This document shows positions 44,348 to 53,848 of a stretch of DNA of 64,000 nucleotides, piece after piece. Made by a program: the position numbers and the translations under genes. This DNA comes from Syntrophaceae bacterium (GTDB taxonomy: Bacteria > Desulfobacterota > Syntrophia > Syntrophales > PHBD01), in the NCBI GenBank assembly GCA_013177825.1, contig JABLXX010000008.1:62001-126000 (forward strand), read 5' to 3'. The notes under the pieces are model-generated. The model was given only the letters and a program-made list of their open reading frames with translations. It did not search any database and was not told the DNA's origin. The stretch's first letter is position 1, and every line of letters begins with the position of its first letter.

Positions 44348-47059
44348 TCAACTGTCTCCTGTTGTATGTTTTGTGCTCATTTGATTTGATAAAACACTCT
44401 GAACATACTCGATATAATTCCTCTCTCTTTCATTAAATATTGAAGTATCAATTGTATTGGATAATATTTGATCTAGAATATCTCTTTTTTTTCCAAATAG
44501 GTCTTGTAATCTTTTCTCATTAATTGAATATGTTAATTCACCTCTGCCTGTGTTCAACTCATCGCAGATTAATGGTACTAACTGGGGAATAATAATCCGA
44601 CTATTTATTTTTGCTGATTCTAAGATAGTATTGACAAGCCAGTCCCATTCTGACGCATTAAATCCACTGCCACCATATTTTGTTTGACTAAAAAATATCA
44701 TCAAGTGATAAATACTATAAATATACACTTCATCAAGGGCTTTAATAAACACATTTAAATCTGATTCGTAACATTTCCTTGCTGCCTCAACAAATCTCTT
44801 ACGTAAGCTTATATGGATATTTGTTATATCAATATCGGTGCGGCTTCCTTTTGACCAATAATAGTACAACGAATTTGCGAGTCTTAGGCTAATAGGTAAA
44901 GCTTTTTCAATTTCTACAAGAATCCATTCATAATGATTTTTGGATGGATTATCCAATGATAGTCTCCATAATTCAAAAAAACCAAGATAACTATCAACAT
45001 CGAAGTTGCTATTTTTTGAATTCCTTATATTTTCGAATACTTCACTAGCCAATTCTCTAATATTGCCACCATCCAACAAATTTCCAAAATGCTCTATTTT
45101 TCGTGCAAAGCCATCTATATTAAATATTGCTTCAGAAAGATTAAGATTTTGATAAATGATTGTGCTTTTATTCTCTTTCCATGATTGAACTGCATGTAAA
45201 ATTGTCTGATCACGTAGTTCATCCATCGCTACCTCTTCTCTGTTTAACCTAACCCAGTAATCTGTGGGATCTGATTGTAGAACACCTTGGGGCACATTGT
45301 CTTGATAAAAATCATCTTCATTCCACCCTGGAAACAAGTAAATAATCAAATGCTTGAGCATTATTTTGTTCCAATCACACTGAATCTTTTCCCATTCCTT
45401 GTCTAGTACTTCGCGATTTTCTCCTTGTCTTTTCCTAGTGAATTCAGATGTGCTATCAGTATTAAAAGATCGAAGTAATCCGATATTTTGATTTATAAAC
45501 GAAAAGGCTTCGGGTGCAATTGTATATATTACTCTAGTTACAAATAAATCATCAAAATCAATTTCACCATGTAGGGATTGCCATGATTGTAACGAATGAC
45601 GTAATGTCGTTTTCAACATCCTAGGATTGTTGAGTAGTTTAGAAACCACAATTACAGGAGAATTCACTTCGCCGAACAAAGATGAGTGTTGGTACTCCCT
45701 GTGAGTCTTTTTAATTCCAAGATGTTGATCTCTCATTTCTCTCCTACGACAATCGATATCGCTCTCTATATAATCATCAATACATATATTTCTGAAATAT
45801 TTTATACAATCTAATACCTCGTTTCTTGCTAAAGCTGGGATGAACTCAATATGCTCACACACCCTAAACAATGAATTATTTTTGATACTACTTTGACTAA
45901 TAGCTAAAACAAAAGAAATATTATCGAGATCCTTTAAATTATCAAGAAGAGAGGTTATTTGTTCTATATAATTAGAACTCATTACATTGCGGTCAAGATC
46001 TTCTAAGAATATTACAACTCTCATACCGATACATGTAAGAACAAGATCCATTTTCCGAAGAATTTCTAGGGGCTCTTTCGCTTGATTTGACAATATAGCG
46101 ATTGATCTTAGCCATGAATATCCAGTATTTGATAGAGCATGTCGGTAGTCAGTTGGAATATATGATAGCCCTAGGCAATCTACTTTTGTTGACATTTCAA
46201 CTAATACACTTTGTAATATATGTTCTATAGCCGCATTTCTCTGTAATCCCCATCCACGAACATTACAGAACATTATATTCTCTTTATTAAAATAGTTTAT
46301 ATCAGAGCTTTGCGATCGCAAGTCTTCTTCAACCATGTTAATAATGCTACTCTTACCACATCCATATGAACCAACAATAGCAATTGTCTTTAAATTATTA
46401 TCTTGGAGCATTCTACTGATCCGTTTCGCAAATACCGATAAGCCAAAGATGTCTTCAGTGGATGTATTTATGGGTGTCTCTTTATTAATCCAACGAATGA
46501 AAGCAGGCTTATCATGAAGTATTGATCTATAATTATTCAGTAAATGCGAATTATAAATATTTTCAATACTCATAGATACTAATTTTTTGTGTGAAAAGAG
46601 CTTATCTAAAAAGCATGCCGTAATAATTCCAGGAACAAAAGAAATAATTGATGATCCTATTACGAACCATTCGAATGTGTATGTTTTCCAAAATATTGTT
46701 CTTCCCCAATAGTAAAGAATGCCTCCCAAAAATGCAAAGCACCATGTAGGTGGGTATAAAAACCTTATTTTAAATGACTTAAATATTTCTTTCGATAATA
46801 ATCGAAACCCACCGAGACGAATTATCACATACCATATTATAATTACTGACAAGAATTCGATAATGATTAAGGAAACAGAAAAAATATTAAAGGTCTCTGA
46901 TCGAGGAAACAAATTATATAGCTGTCTTGTCAATGTACCTATAAATGGATTTAAACTAATGAATAAAAGAGCCGTAATTACACTTAATACTATAAGATCT
47001 GCCCACCGTTTTATAATCAAAGTGTTTTGTCGAGACTCCAACCTAAGTTTCTTATTCAT
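44348..47059 (-). CDS. Membrane KAP-family P-loop NTPase
   Basis: A 903-residue protein. Four membrane helices lie in the first ~155 residues (~20-40, 57-80, 105-118, 131-151). The KAP NTPase domain has Walker A GSYGCGKSS (230-238) and Walker B VVIFLEDLDRN (~348-358), with RGW soon after the P-loop and ISFVLAISQS as sensor strand. The C-terminal ~500 residues are helical with no known domain. KAP proteins (named after Kidins220/ARMS and PifA) are known from membrane scaffolds and phage exclusion; PifA blocks T7. AT-rich. It is first of two genes with the FRG protein. Confidence 0.9.
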   Translation of the reverse strand: MNKKLRLESRQNTLIIKRWADLIVLSVITALLFISLNPFIGTLTRQLYNLFPRSETFNIFSVSLIIIEFLSVIIIWYVIIRLGGFRLLSKEIFKSFKIRFLYPPTWCFAFLGGILYYWGRTIFWKTYTFEWFVIGSSIISFVPGIITACFLDKLFSHKKLVSMSIENIYNSHLLNNYRSILHDKPAFIRWINKETPINTSTEDIFGLSVFAKRISRMLQDNNLKTIAIVGSYGCGKSSIINMVEEDLRSQSSDINYFNKENIMFCNVRGWGLQRNAAIEHILQSVLVEMSTKVDCLGLSYIPTDYRHALSNTGYSWLRSIAILSNQAKEPLEILRKMDLVLTCIGMRVVIFLEDLDRNVMSSNYIEQITSLLDNLKDLDNISFVLAISQSSIKNNSLFRVCEHIEFIPALARNEVLDCIKYFRNICIDDYIESDIDCRRREMRDQHLGIKKTHREYQHSSLFGEVNSPVIVVSKLLNNPRMLKTTLRHSLQSWQSLHGEIDFDDLFVTRVIYTIAPEAFSFINQNIGLLRSFNTDSTSEFTRKRQGENREVLDKEWEKIQCDWNKIMLKHLIIYLFPGWNEDDFYQDNVPQGVLQSDPTDYWVRLNREEVAMDELRDQTILHAVQSWKENKSTIIYQNLNLSEAIFNIDGFARKIEHFGNLLDGGNIRELASEVFENIRNSKNSNFDVDSYLGFFELWRLSLDNPSKNHYEWILVEIEKALPISLRLANSLYYYWSKGSRTDIDITNIHISLRKRFVEAARKCYESDLNVFIKALDEVYIYSIYHLMIFFSQTKYGGSGFNASEWDWLVNTILESAKINSRIIIPQLVPLICDELNTGRGELTYSINEKRLQDLFGKKRDILDQILSNTIDTSIFNERERNYIEYVQSVLSNQMSTKHTTGDS

Positions 47060-47185
47060 TTCCTAAATATCAACTCCCTACTTTATTCTTGACGTCTTCA
47101 ATCTTCAAAAATAGTACACTATTCAAGTTATTGTAGCTGATGTTGCTCACCGATGATAAATTGAAATATAGTTAATTTCAACGAT

Positions 47186-47320
47186 GAAACCCCACCTCTC
47201 ATCCAAGAAGTGGGGTTTCGTTTTGTCAGCTCATCTTTCTGTACCGGTTCTGCTGAAACGGTTTATGGATCTGGAACGTGTATCTTCCGGTCTTTCTGCT
47301 CCTGTGGTTCCACAAATTTG
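47186..47320 (-). ncRNA. Candidate structured small RNA or leader, copy A
   Basis: About 135 nt on the minus strand from just past a near-consensus -10 (TATAGT, 47327-47332) to a terminator-like hairpin (GAAACCCCAC / GTGGGGTTTC, 47186-47219). It folds into a 6-bp stem TGGAAC/GTTCCA around a loop with ACAGGAG and GAAGAT, then an ACCG/CGGT hairpin, then the terminator. The same elements occur in copy B at 55849. It lies after the acyl-CoA dehydrogenase gene stop and 127 bases before the KAP gene, so it is either a free RNA or the leader of the KAP operon. Confidence 0.6.
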
Positions 47321-47326
47321 GGGCAC

Positions 47327-47354
47327 ACTATATCGCCTGAAACGGAGAAGTCAA
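47327..47354 (-). promoter_or_regulatory. Sigma-70-type promoter of RNA copy A
   Basis: Minus strand TTGACT (47349-47354), a 16-base spacer and TATAGT (47327-47332). The spacer ends in CGA, which also ends that of copy B. Confidence 0.65.
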
Positions 47355-47553
47355 GCGTTTTGAGCGGCAACCTGATAATATCATGCTATTTCTAACCATA
47401 ACCATATAGGGATTCGCTTTATTAATTTGATTGAAATAATACCGGATTCAGCCTGTGGGAGTAGGAAGTAAGAAGATCAAGGACTGAGCCGACAGTTAGA
47501 ACGCTTTTGTCGGCCCAGCCCTTCAGGCAGGCTTCTGATCCTGGCTTCTTTAA

Positions 47554-49419
47554 CTAAACCGCAAACCCCTCGTCCGGGATGTCGATCGGGGAGAGGTCTT
47601 CGCTTTTGATGGCCTTCATGCCGGCGGCTACTTCCGGGAGGATGTGCTTGATGAAGTACCGGCAGGCGGCGATTTTCCCAGTGTAGAAGGCCGCTTCCGA
47701 GTCTTCCGAAGAAAGCGCTTTAAGAGCCGCCTTGTCGTCCGCATCGACTCCCTTCTGCGCGCAAATCTTCTCCAGAGTCTCCCGGGCCACGCGGGCCTGC
47801 CAGAGCAGGAGCCATCCGAAGACGGCCTTTCCCATCATGGTGAGGAACGTGTAGGCGTTCGAGACGGGGATCATGAATTTCCCGCTGGAGGCGCTGCCCG
47901 CGAAGAACATGCCGGCCTCGGCCAGGGTGTTGGCGGCCTCCTGCACGTCGGCGGCCAGGTCTCCCACCCCTTTTGCCGTAGCGCACTCCTGGATCGTCTT
48001 CTGCATCTCCCCCAGGAGCTTCATGAAATATAGGCCCTTCTTCATGCCGAGCTTCCGCCCCACCAGGTCGAGGGCCTGGATGCCGTTGGCGCCCTCGTAG
48101 ATGGAGGTCGGCTTCACATCGCGCAGGAACTGCTCGACGGGATACTCGTTGCAGCAGCCGTACCCGCCGTAGACCTGGATGGCCGTCTCGCAGACCCGGA
48201 AGGCCAGGTCCGAGCAGTAGGCCTTGCAGACGGGTGTCAGCACCTCGATGATGCCGCGATAGGTGTCTTTCACGGCGGGGTCGGCGGTGCTCTCCATGAC
48301 GTCGACGCACCAGGCCGTGTAATAGGAGAGCGCCCGCATACCTTCCACATGGGCCTTCATCCACAGGAGCATCCGCCGGACGTCGGGATGGCGGATGATC
48401 GGCACCCTCGGGGCCAGGGGGTTTTTCATCTCCTCCAATGCGGACCCCTGGAGGCGCTCCTTGGCATAGGCGAGGGCGTGCAGGTAGGCGATGGAGGCGC
48501 TGCCCAGGGACTCGACGGCCACGAAGATCCGGGCCTCGTTCATCATCTGGAACATGATCCGGATCCCCTGCCGCTCCTCCCCCAGGAGCTCGGCGTAGCA
48601 GGCCCCGTTCTCGCCGAAGCTCATCTGGCAGGTGGCGCTCCCGTTCAGGCCGATCTTATGCTCGATGCCGGGGATGGTGTAGTCGTTTCGCCTCCCCAGG
48701 GAGCCGTCTTCGTTGACGAGGAACTTGGGCACCAGGAAGATGGAGATGCCCTCCGTCCCCGCGGGATCGCCCTCGATCCGCGCCAGCACGGGGCTGATGA
48801 CGTTTTCCGTCAGGTCCTGGTCCCCGCCGGTGATGAACTGCTTCGTCCCTTCCAGGAGGAACGTGCCATCGGGCTGCCGGATGGCCTTCGTCCGAATGTT
48901 GCTGAGGTCGGTCCCGGCGCCGGGCTCCGTCAGGCACATGTTGCCGCCCCACACGCATTCATACATCTTGTCCATGTACTTCCGCTTCTGGGCTTCCGTT
49001 CCATACGCCTCGATCAGGTGGGCGGCCCCGGCGGTCAGGAAGGCGTAGCCGACGAGGCTGAAGTTGTGCATGAACCACTCCTCGGTCATCATGCCGATGA
49101 TGAGGGGGAATCCCTGCCCGCCGGCCTCGGGGGACACGCTGACGGTCGTCCAGCCGCCTTCCCGGAAGATGCGGAAGCTGCGGTGGAAGCACTTCGGAAC
49201 GAGGACGTTGCCGTTCTCGACACGGCACCCCTCCCGGTCGCCCTCGACCAGGACCGGGAAGACGACCTCCTCCGCCATCTTCCTCGCCCCGTCGAGGACC
49301 ATGTCGCACATGTCGCGGGAATAGTCGCCGAAGTGCTCCATCTTGAACAGCTCCTCAATCTTGAGCATTTCATACATCACGAATTTCTGGTCTCTTTCGT
49401 CGCATATCAGGCTGCCCAT
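47554..49419 (-). CDS. Long-type acyl-CoA dehydrogenase (C-terminal extension)
   Basis: A 621-residue dehydrogenase of the long class with a C-terminal ~150-residue domain, as in DmdC or AidB-like enzymes. FAD and substrate motifs are CLTEPGAGTDLSN and GTKQFITGGDQD; the base is the Glu of SIYEGANGIQ, at the classic position. VYGGYGCCNEYPVEQFLRD is the flavin loop. It would oxidise an acyl- or aryl-CoA. AAGGAG lies 11 bases before the ATG. It follows the acyl-CoA ligase gene by 53 bases and ends the first fatty-acid operon. Confidence 0.94.
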   Translation of the reverse strand: MGSLICDERDQKFVMYEMLKIEELFKMEHFGDYSRDMCDMVLDGARKMAEEVVFPVLVEGDREGCRVENGNVLVPKCFHRSFRIFREGGWTTVSVSPEAGGQGFPLIIGMMTEEWFMHNFSLVGYAFLTAGAAHLIEAYGTEAQKRKYMDKMYECVWGGNMCLTEPGAGTDLSNIRTKAIRQPDGTFLLEGTKQFITGGDQDLTENVISPVLARIEGDPAGTEGISIFLVPKFLVNEDGSLGRRNDYTIPGIEHKIGLNGSATCQMSFGENGACYAELLGEERQGIRIMFQMMNEARIFVAVESLGSASIAYLHALAYAKERLQGSALEEMKNPLAPRVPIIRHPDVRRMLLWMKAHVEGMRALSYYTAWCVDVMESTADPAVKDTYRGIIEVLTPVCKAYCSDLAFRVCETAIQVYGGYGCCNEYPVEQFLRDVKPTSIYEGANGIQALDLVGRKLGMKKGLYFMKLLGEMQKTIQECATAKGVGDLAADVQEAANTLAEAGMFFAGSASSGKFMIPVSNAYTFLTMMGKAVFGWLLLWQARVARETLEKICAQKGVDADDKAALKALSSEDSEAAFYTGKIAACRYFIKHILPEVAAGMKAIKSEDLSPIDIPDEGFAV

Positions 49420-49472
49420 CGTCTTTGATTCTCCTTGTTTTTTTCGTTCTGGAAGGTCCTGGTCGATCCGCC

Positions 49473-51149
49473 CTACATCATGGTCCTCAGCTCCCGCTTG
49501 AGGATCTTGCCGACCCCGCTCAGGGGAAGCTGGTCCATGAACTGGATGACCTTCGGCACCTTGTACGGCGCCACGTTCTCCTTCAGGAAGTTCAGGATCT
49601 TCTCCTTCTCGGCCTCGCTCTTCTCGATGCCGGGCTTCAGCATGACCGCCAGGGCGACGCGCTCGGACCCCGGGCGCTCCGGGTCGGGGATGCCGATGGC
49701 CGCGGCCATCTCGACGTCGGGATGCAGGGCCAGCAGATCGTCCAGCTCCCGGGTGAAGACCTTGAAGCCGGAGACGATGACCATGTCCTTCACGCGGTCG
49801 ACGATGTAGAAATACCCGTCCTCGTCCATGGTCGCGATGTCTCCCGTGTATATCCAGCCGTCCCGGAGGGTGCGGGCGGTTTCTTCCGGATTCATGTAGT
49901 AGCCCGTCATGATCTGGGGGCCGCGGATGATGATTTCCCCCGGCTCACCCGGCTTTGCGAGCTGTCCCGTCTCGGGATCGACGAGCTTGAACTCCGTGTC
50001 TGACATGGGGATGCCGATGGAGGAGGGCTTCTTCTTCCCGTAGCGGGGATTGAAGCAGGTGACCATCGATTCGGTCATCCCGTAGAGCTCGATCAGCTTG
50101 TTCTCCCCGACGATGTTCTCCAGCTCCCGGATCTTCTCTCCCGGGAACGGGGCCGCCACGCTCAGGCAGAACTTCAGGCCGCTCATGTCGACCTTCCTGA
50201 ACTCGGGATTCTTGATGAGCTCGAAATAGACCGTGGGAACGTGAGTCATGAACGTGGGCCTGTAAGCCTTCAGCGCCTGGATCATGAAATTGGAGTCCCG
50301 GGGATTGGGCACGCAGACCTGCGTGACGCCCGAGGTGATCGAGACGCCGCCTAAGGTCAGGCCGGCGATGTGGAACAGGGGGAAGGCCGACAGGGCGATA
50401 TCGTCGGGCCGGATGTCGATCCACGTCAGGAGCTGCTGGCGGTTGTACATGTAGCTGCGCTGGGTCAGGACGGCACCCCTGGACTGGCCCGTGGTCCCGC
50501 CGGTGTACATCATGAAGATGGTGTCGTCCATGGTGCGCCGGACGGCCACCGGGTCGGCCGGCATCGAATCGACGGCCTCCATGAACCGGACGACCGTCTT
50601 GCCCGGCAGGGGGCCGATCGGCGCCGTGGGGATCTTCTTCAGGAGCTTCCCCAGCACCTTCTTCACGCCGGGCAGGAAATCGGCGACCTCCGTGACGAGG
50701 ACGCTCTTGAACGGGGCCTTGTCGGCCACCTCCGCGACCTTGTCGAACAGGAGGTCCACGGTGATCACGGCCTTGGCCCGCGAATCGTTCAGGTGGTGCT
50801 CCATCTCGTGGGGCGTCAGGAGCGGGCTCAGGCCCGTGGAGACGCAGCCCGCCTTCTGCACGGCGATGATGGCGATGAAATGGGCCGGGAGGTTCGGCAG
50901 GTGAAGGCCCACGACGTCGTCGGGCTTCAGGCCGATCTTCTGGAAATACCGGGCGAGACGGTTGGACAGGAGGTCGATCTCGCGATAGGTGATGGATTTC
51001 CCCATGTAATGCAGGGCCGTCTTGTCCGGGTACCGGTCGGCCACGACCCTGAACTGCTCTGCGAATGTCCTGTTCTCGTACGGGAGCTCCGGCGGGACAT
51101 TCCTGTCATAACTCCTCAACCATGGCTTTTCCGCGTAAACATCACTCAT
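49473..51149 (-). CDS. Long-chain acyl-CoA ligase (AMP-forming)
   Basis: A 558-residue ANL-superfamily enzyme that activates a carboxylic acid with ATP and CoA. The phosphate loop is YTGGTTGQSRGAVLT, then YGMTES, YTGD, and near the end the catalytic Lys of SGVGKILKRELR. The second ATG (51149) has AAGGAGG six bases upstream; the first ATG directly abuts it. Substrate chain length is inferred from the overall type only. It lies between the enoyl-CoA hydratase gene and the dehydrogenase gene in one operon. Confidence 0.95.
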   Translation of the reverse strand: MSDVYAEKPWLRSYDRNVPPELPYENRTFAEQFRVVADRYPDKTALHYMGKSITYREIDLLSNRLARYFQKIGLKPDDVVGLHLPNLPAHFIAIIAVQKAGCVSTGLSPLLTPHEMEHHLNDSRAKAVITVDLLFDKVAEVADKAPFKSVLVTEVADFLPGVKKVLGKLLKKIPTAPIGPLPGKTVVRFMEAVDSMPADPVAVRRTMDDTIFMMYTGGTTGQSRGAVLTQRSYMYNRQQLLTWIDIRPDDIALSAFPLFHIAGLTLGGVSITSGVTQVCVPNPRDSNFMIQALKAYRPTFMTHVPTVYFELIKNPEFRKVDMSGLKFCLSVAAPFPGEKIRELENIVGENKLIELYGMTESMVTCFNPRYGKKKPSSIGIPMSDTEFKLVDPETGQLAKPGEPGEIIIRGPQIMTGYYMNPEETARTLRDGWIYTGDIATMDEDGYFYIVDRVKDMVIVSGFKVFTRELDDLLALHPDVEMAAAIGIPDPERPGSERVALAVMLKPGIEKSEAEKEKILNFLKENVAPYKVPKVIQFMDQLPLSGVGKILKRELRTMM

Positions 51150-51244
51150 AGACATCCTCCTTCAAAATGTTCATGGCAATGCCCGGCGGACGAAAACAAC
51201 TCTGTCTTCGTTCGACGCTCGCTGTATACGTTATCGATCTGGGA

Positions 51245-52012
51245 TTATTTTTTGCTCCTTGACTGGATGAATTTGATCACGGCCTCCTGGTGCTCGGTGC
51301 TCCGGATCCGCTCCGTCTGCCTCTCGGCCTCCCAGGCGAGGACCTCCTCCAGGGACATGTCGTGGCTCTTGTCCAGCCCATTCTTGATCAGGGACATGGC
51401 GGTGGGGGCTTTCTGCGCCAGCGTCTCGGCCAGCGCGGTAACCGCGCCGTCGAGCTCCTCGTCCGGCAGGGACTTGTAGATCAGGCCGATCGAGGCGGCG
51501 TCCCGGCCGCTGAGCCTGTCCCCCAGCATGGCCAGCTCCCGGGCCTTGGCCAGCCCGACCAGCCGGGGCAGGAAATACGTCCCTCCCAGGTCCGTCATCA
51601 GCCCGATGTGAATGAACGGCTGGATGAACTTCGCCTCGTGGGCGGCTAGGACGAAGTCGCCGGACAGGGCGAGGTTGGCGCCGCCACCCACGGCCATCCC
51701 CCTCACCTTGCTGATGACGGGCTGCCTCAACTCCCGGACGGTCTGCACCCAGCGGCCGAGGCGCTTCATGATCTCGTGCAGGTCGTCGTGGCTCAGCGAG
51801 TAGTTCCGCGGCGAGAGCTCCGCCCCCGACGAGAAGTTGCCGCCGGCGCCCTGCAGGACGAGCACGTTCACCTCCTCGTCCCTGCCGATGCGGTCGAGGG
51901 CGTCCTGGAAGTCGCCGAGCATCTCTTCGCTGAAGGCGTTCATCACGTCGGGACGGTTCAGGGTCAGGGTGCAGATACGGTTCCGGACATCGACAAGGAC
52001 GGTCTTTTCCAT
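51245..52012 (-). CDS. Enoyl-CoA hydratase/isomerase family protein
   Basis: A 255-residue crotonase-fold enzyme. The oxyanion loops are GNFSSGAELS and GMAVGGGANLAL. The usual first catalytic Glu position reads KFIQPFIHIG, and the second reads TDLGGTYFLPRLVG, with Asp; this pattern is nearer PaaG-type isomerases/hydratases than classic crotonase. It would act on an enoyl-CoA made by the dehydrogenase encoded in the same operon. It is the first gene after a shared control region with the divergent TetR gene. Confidence 0.92.
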   Translation of the reverse strand: MEKTVLVDVRNRICTLTLNRPDVMNAFSEEMLGDFQDALDRIGRDEEVNVLVLQGAGGNFSSGAELSPRNYSLSHDDLHEIMKRLGRWVQTVRELRQPVISKVRGMAVGGGANLALSGDFVLAAHEAKFIQPFIHIGLMTDLGGTYFLPRLVGLAKARELAMLGDRLSGRDAASIGLIYKSLPDEELDGAVTALAETLAQKAPTAMSLIKNGLDKSHDMSLEEVLAWEAERQTERIRSTEHQEAVIKFIQSRSKK

Positions 52013-52066
52013 GGGATCTCCCCCCTTTTTGAAATGAATGGACAGTCCGGCCTGCTGAAATGCAGA

Positions 52067-52095
52067 TTGACAGGCGTGTAACCAGTGGTTACAGT
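52067..52095 (+). promoter_or_regulatory. tetR promoter with embedded operator
   Basis: TTGACA (52067-52072), 17 bases, TACAGT (52090-52095) on the + strand. The spacer and -10 contain the perfect palindrome GTAACCA-G-TGGTTAC (52078-52092). A repressor bound there would block polymerase, so this is probably the TetR protein's own site and may also act on the divergent acyl-CoA operon. Confidence 0.85.
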
Positions 52096-52260
52096 AGAGA
52101 ACACGCGACAGGAAAGCAAGCCTTTTTCATCACCGGAAGCCGTCTTTTCCGGGATTCATGACGGGGAACGATTCCTTCCCGGTGGACAAATCGTCCGTCG
52201 TCGCGATATCTTGACAGCGGTTTTGTTTCCCGACGGCACGGCCGGGAAGAAAGGAACCCC

Positions 52261-52872
52261 ATGGAAGAGAACGCCACGTTTGCCGATCTCAAGAGCGAGG
52301 CGATCCTCGCCCGCCGGGAGCTGATTGTCGAGGCCGCGGAGCGCGTGTTCGCCGTCAAGCCGTTCCACAAGGTGAGCATCCGGGACATCGCCCAGGAGGC
52401 GGGCATCTCGCACGCCTTGATCTACCGGTATTTCCCGGACCAGCAGTCGATCTTCGTGGAGGCCTTCATCCGGGGCGCCGAGGAAATCGGCGGGGTCATC
52501 GAGCGGCTCATCGACGAGAGCGAGACGCCGGACATCGCGAAGATCAGCGACGCCTTTCTCTCCTACTGCATCGACAACGACCAGTACCTGAGAATGCTGA
52601 CCCACTTCATGCTCGACGGCGAGCTTTCCCCGGAAAAAGTCGAGAAGATCAACGCGGCGGAGCGCCGGTTCTTCGACCAGTTCGACAGGCTCTTCCGTAA
52701 GATGAAGAAACCGGAGCCCGTGCGGCCCCTGTCCCATGCCTTCTTTGCGGCCCTGAACGGGGTCCTGATCACCTTCCGGAACTACCCCGGCCGCACGCCC
52801 GACGAAGTGAAACAGCACATGCTGAACGTCGGCCGGATGATCGACCTTGGTTTCAGCAATATCCGGACATGA
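52261..52872 (+). CDS. TetR-family transcriptional regulator
   Basis: A 203-residue repressor. The helix-turn-helix is VSIRDIAQEAGISHALIYRY, and the C-terminal domain would bind a ligand, possibly an acyl-CoA. It is divergent from the enoyl-CoA hydratase - ligase - dehydrogenase operon. A perfect palindrome inside its own promoter (52078-52092) suggests control of both directions. GGAA just before the ATG at 52261 is a short ribosome site. Confidence 0.94.
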   Translation: MEENATFADLKSEAILARRELIVEAAERVFAVKPFHKVSIRDIAQEAGISHALIYRYFPDQQSIFVEAFIRGAEEIGGVIERLIDESETPDIAKISDAFLSYCIDNDQYLRMLTHFMLDGELSPEKVEKINAAERRFFDQFDRLFRKMKKPEPVRPLSHAFFAALNGVLITFRNYPGRTPDEVKQHMLNVGRMIDLGFSNIRT

Positions 52873-53041
52873 GCACGGAAGGCTTCAAATAGGAAGGATT
52901 GGGAAGGAAGGACTAACCGTCAATTCCTGCGTCTGTGACGGGATGGCGTTCGGGATGCCGCACGAGCAGGACAATCAGGCTTATTGAAGAGGATAGAATC
53001 GGCACCATATTCATTCCTTATGAACGATCCCCGCACAGCGG

Positions 53042-53845
53042 TTATCGGAGGTCAGCCTTTACCATTTTCGAAACGAGATCATCAACCGCGGCCCGCAGTG
53101 AATAAGAGGCCTCTTTATACATATTGCTGGAATATTCTTTCTTTATGTCCTTGAATTTGTTGCGGACCTCTCCACTCCACACAATTCGATCAGACTTCAG
53201 ATCCATCAGCTTGATGTCCGTAAGAGCCGTATTCCCTTCAATTTTAAATGATAGTGCGTTATTTTGATCGGCCACAATGGCACCAGCAATCGCTCCGGCC
53301 ACTGCACCGCCGATGGCGCCTCCGACAACGCCACCGACGACGCCTATCATCAGGGCGGTCCCAGAGCTACCGGTATTTTCCAGCGCTTTATAAAAACCAT
53401 AGAAATGCTTGATCTTTCCCATCAATACGTAATCATATTCTTTTCCCAAGTCGGATTTATCTTTTTTCGAATAATCCGCAACAGACACATCGACAAATTC
53501 CGTTTTTATGAATAGTTTTTTCTCTCTTACCTGATCCGCTATTGATCGTGACAATTGTTGCGCAACATTATAAACTTTCTTTTCTCCTCTCTTATTTAAG
53601 TAAGCCCATTCTTCCGTATAAAAATTGGCGTCTTCGATCAGGTTCTCTAATCTCGATTTGGCATATCTTTCGATATCAGGTCTTACATCATCAAAGACAA
53701 TGACAGCCACTTTCTTATCTATGGTGATAAATTCCTTTTGATTTAAAATGGGAGCCTGAACCGTGCCTTGATCGGACGCGAACGATAATTGGACTGTCAT
53801 CAGGACAACCAGCAAAGAAGATAATATGGTGTTTTTTCGTCCCAT
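53042..53845 (-). CDS. Exported glycine-zipper protein
   Basis: A 267-residue exported protein with a signal peptide (ILSSLLVVLMTVQLSFASD). A glycine zipper with about eight GxxxG steps lies near residues 170-195 (GVVGGVVGGAIGGAVAGAIA), a segment that can insert in the outer membrane. The rest is mixed alpha/beta, and the N-terminal part (KVAVIVFDDVRPDIERYAKS) resembles CsgG-like or LpoB-like strands. It starts three bases before the end of the next gene upstream, so it is in the same operon as the lipoproteins at 53849 and 54398. Function unknown. Confidence 0.7.
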   Translation of the reverse strand: MGRKNTILSSLLVVLMTVQLSFASDQGTVQAPILNQKEFITIDKKVAVIVFDDVRPDIERYAKSRLENLIEDANFYTEEWAYLNKRGEKKVYNVAQQLSRSIADQVREKKLFIKTEFVDVSVADYSKKDKSDLGKEYDYVLMGKIKHFYGFYKALENTGSSGTALMIGVVGGVVGGAIGGAVAGAIAGAIVADQNNALSFKIEGNTALTDIKLMDLKSDRIVWSGEVRNKFKDIKKEYSSNMYKEASYSLRAAVDDLVSKMVKADLR

Positions 53846-53848
53846 GAT

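Noticed and set aside
42000-47100. Prophage or insertion sequence as the source of the AT-rich island
   Set aside because: No integrase, transposase, tRNA target or flanking direct repeat could be seen; composition alone suggests transfer.
47186-47354. Cyclic-di-GMP (GEMM), guanidine or fluoride riboswitch
   Set aside because: The conserved GEMM core and the other known riboswitch cores I could recall do not match either copy.
48349-49428. Long + strand frames over the acyl-CoA genes (also 56128-57330 and 58999-60963)
   Set aside because: Shadows opposite well-supported genes, with biased composition and no motif.
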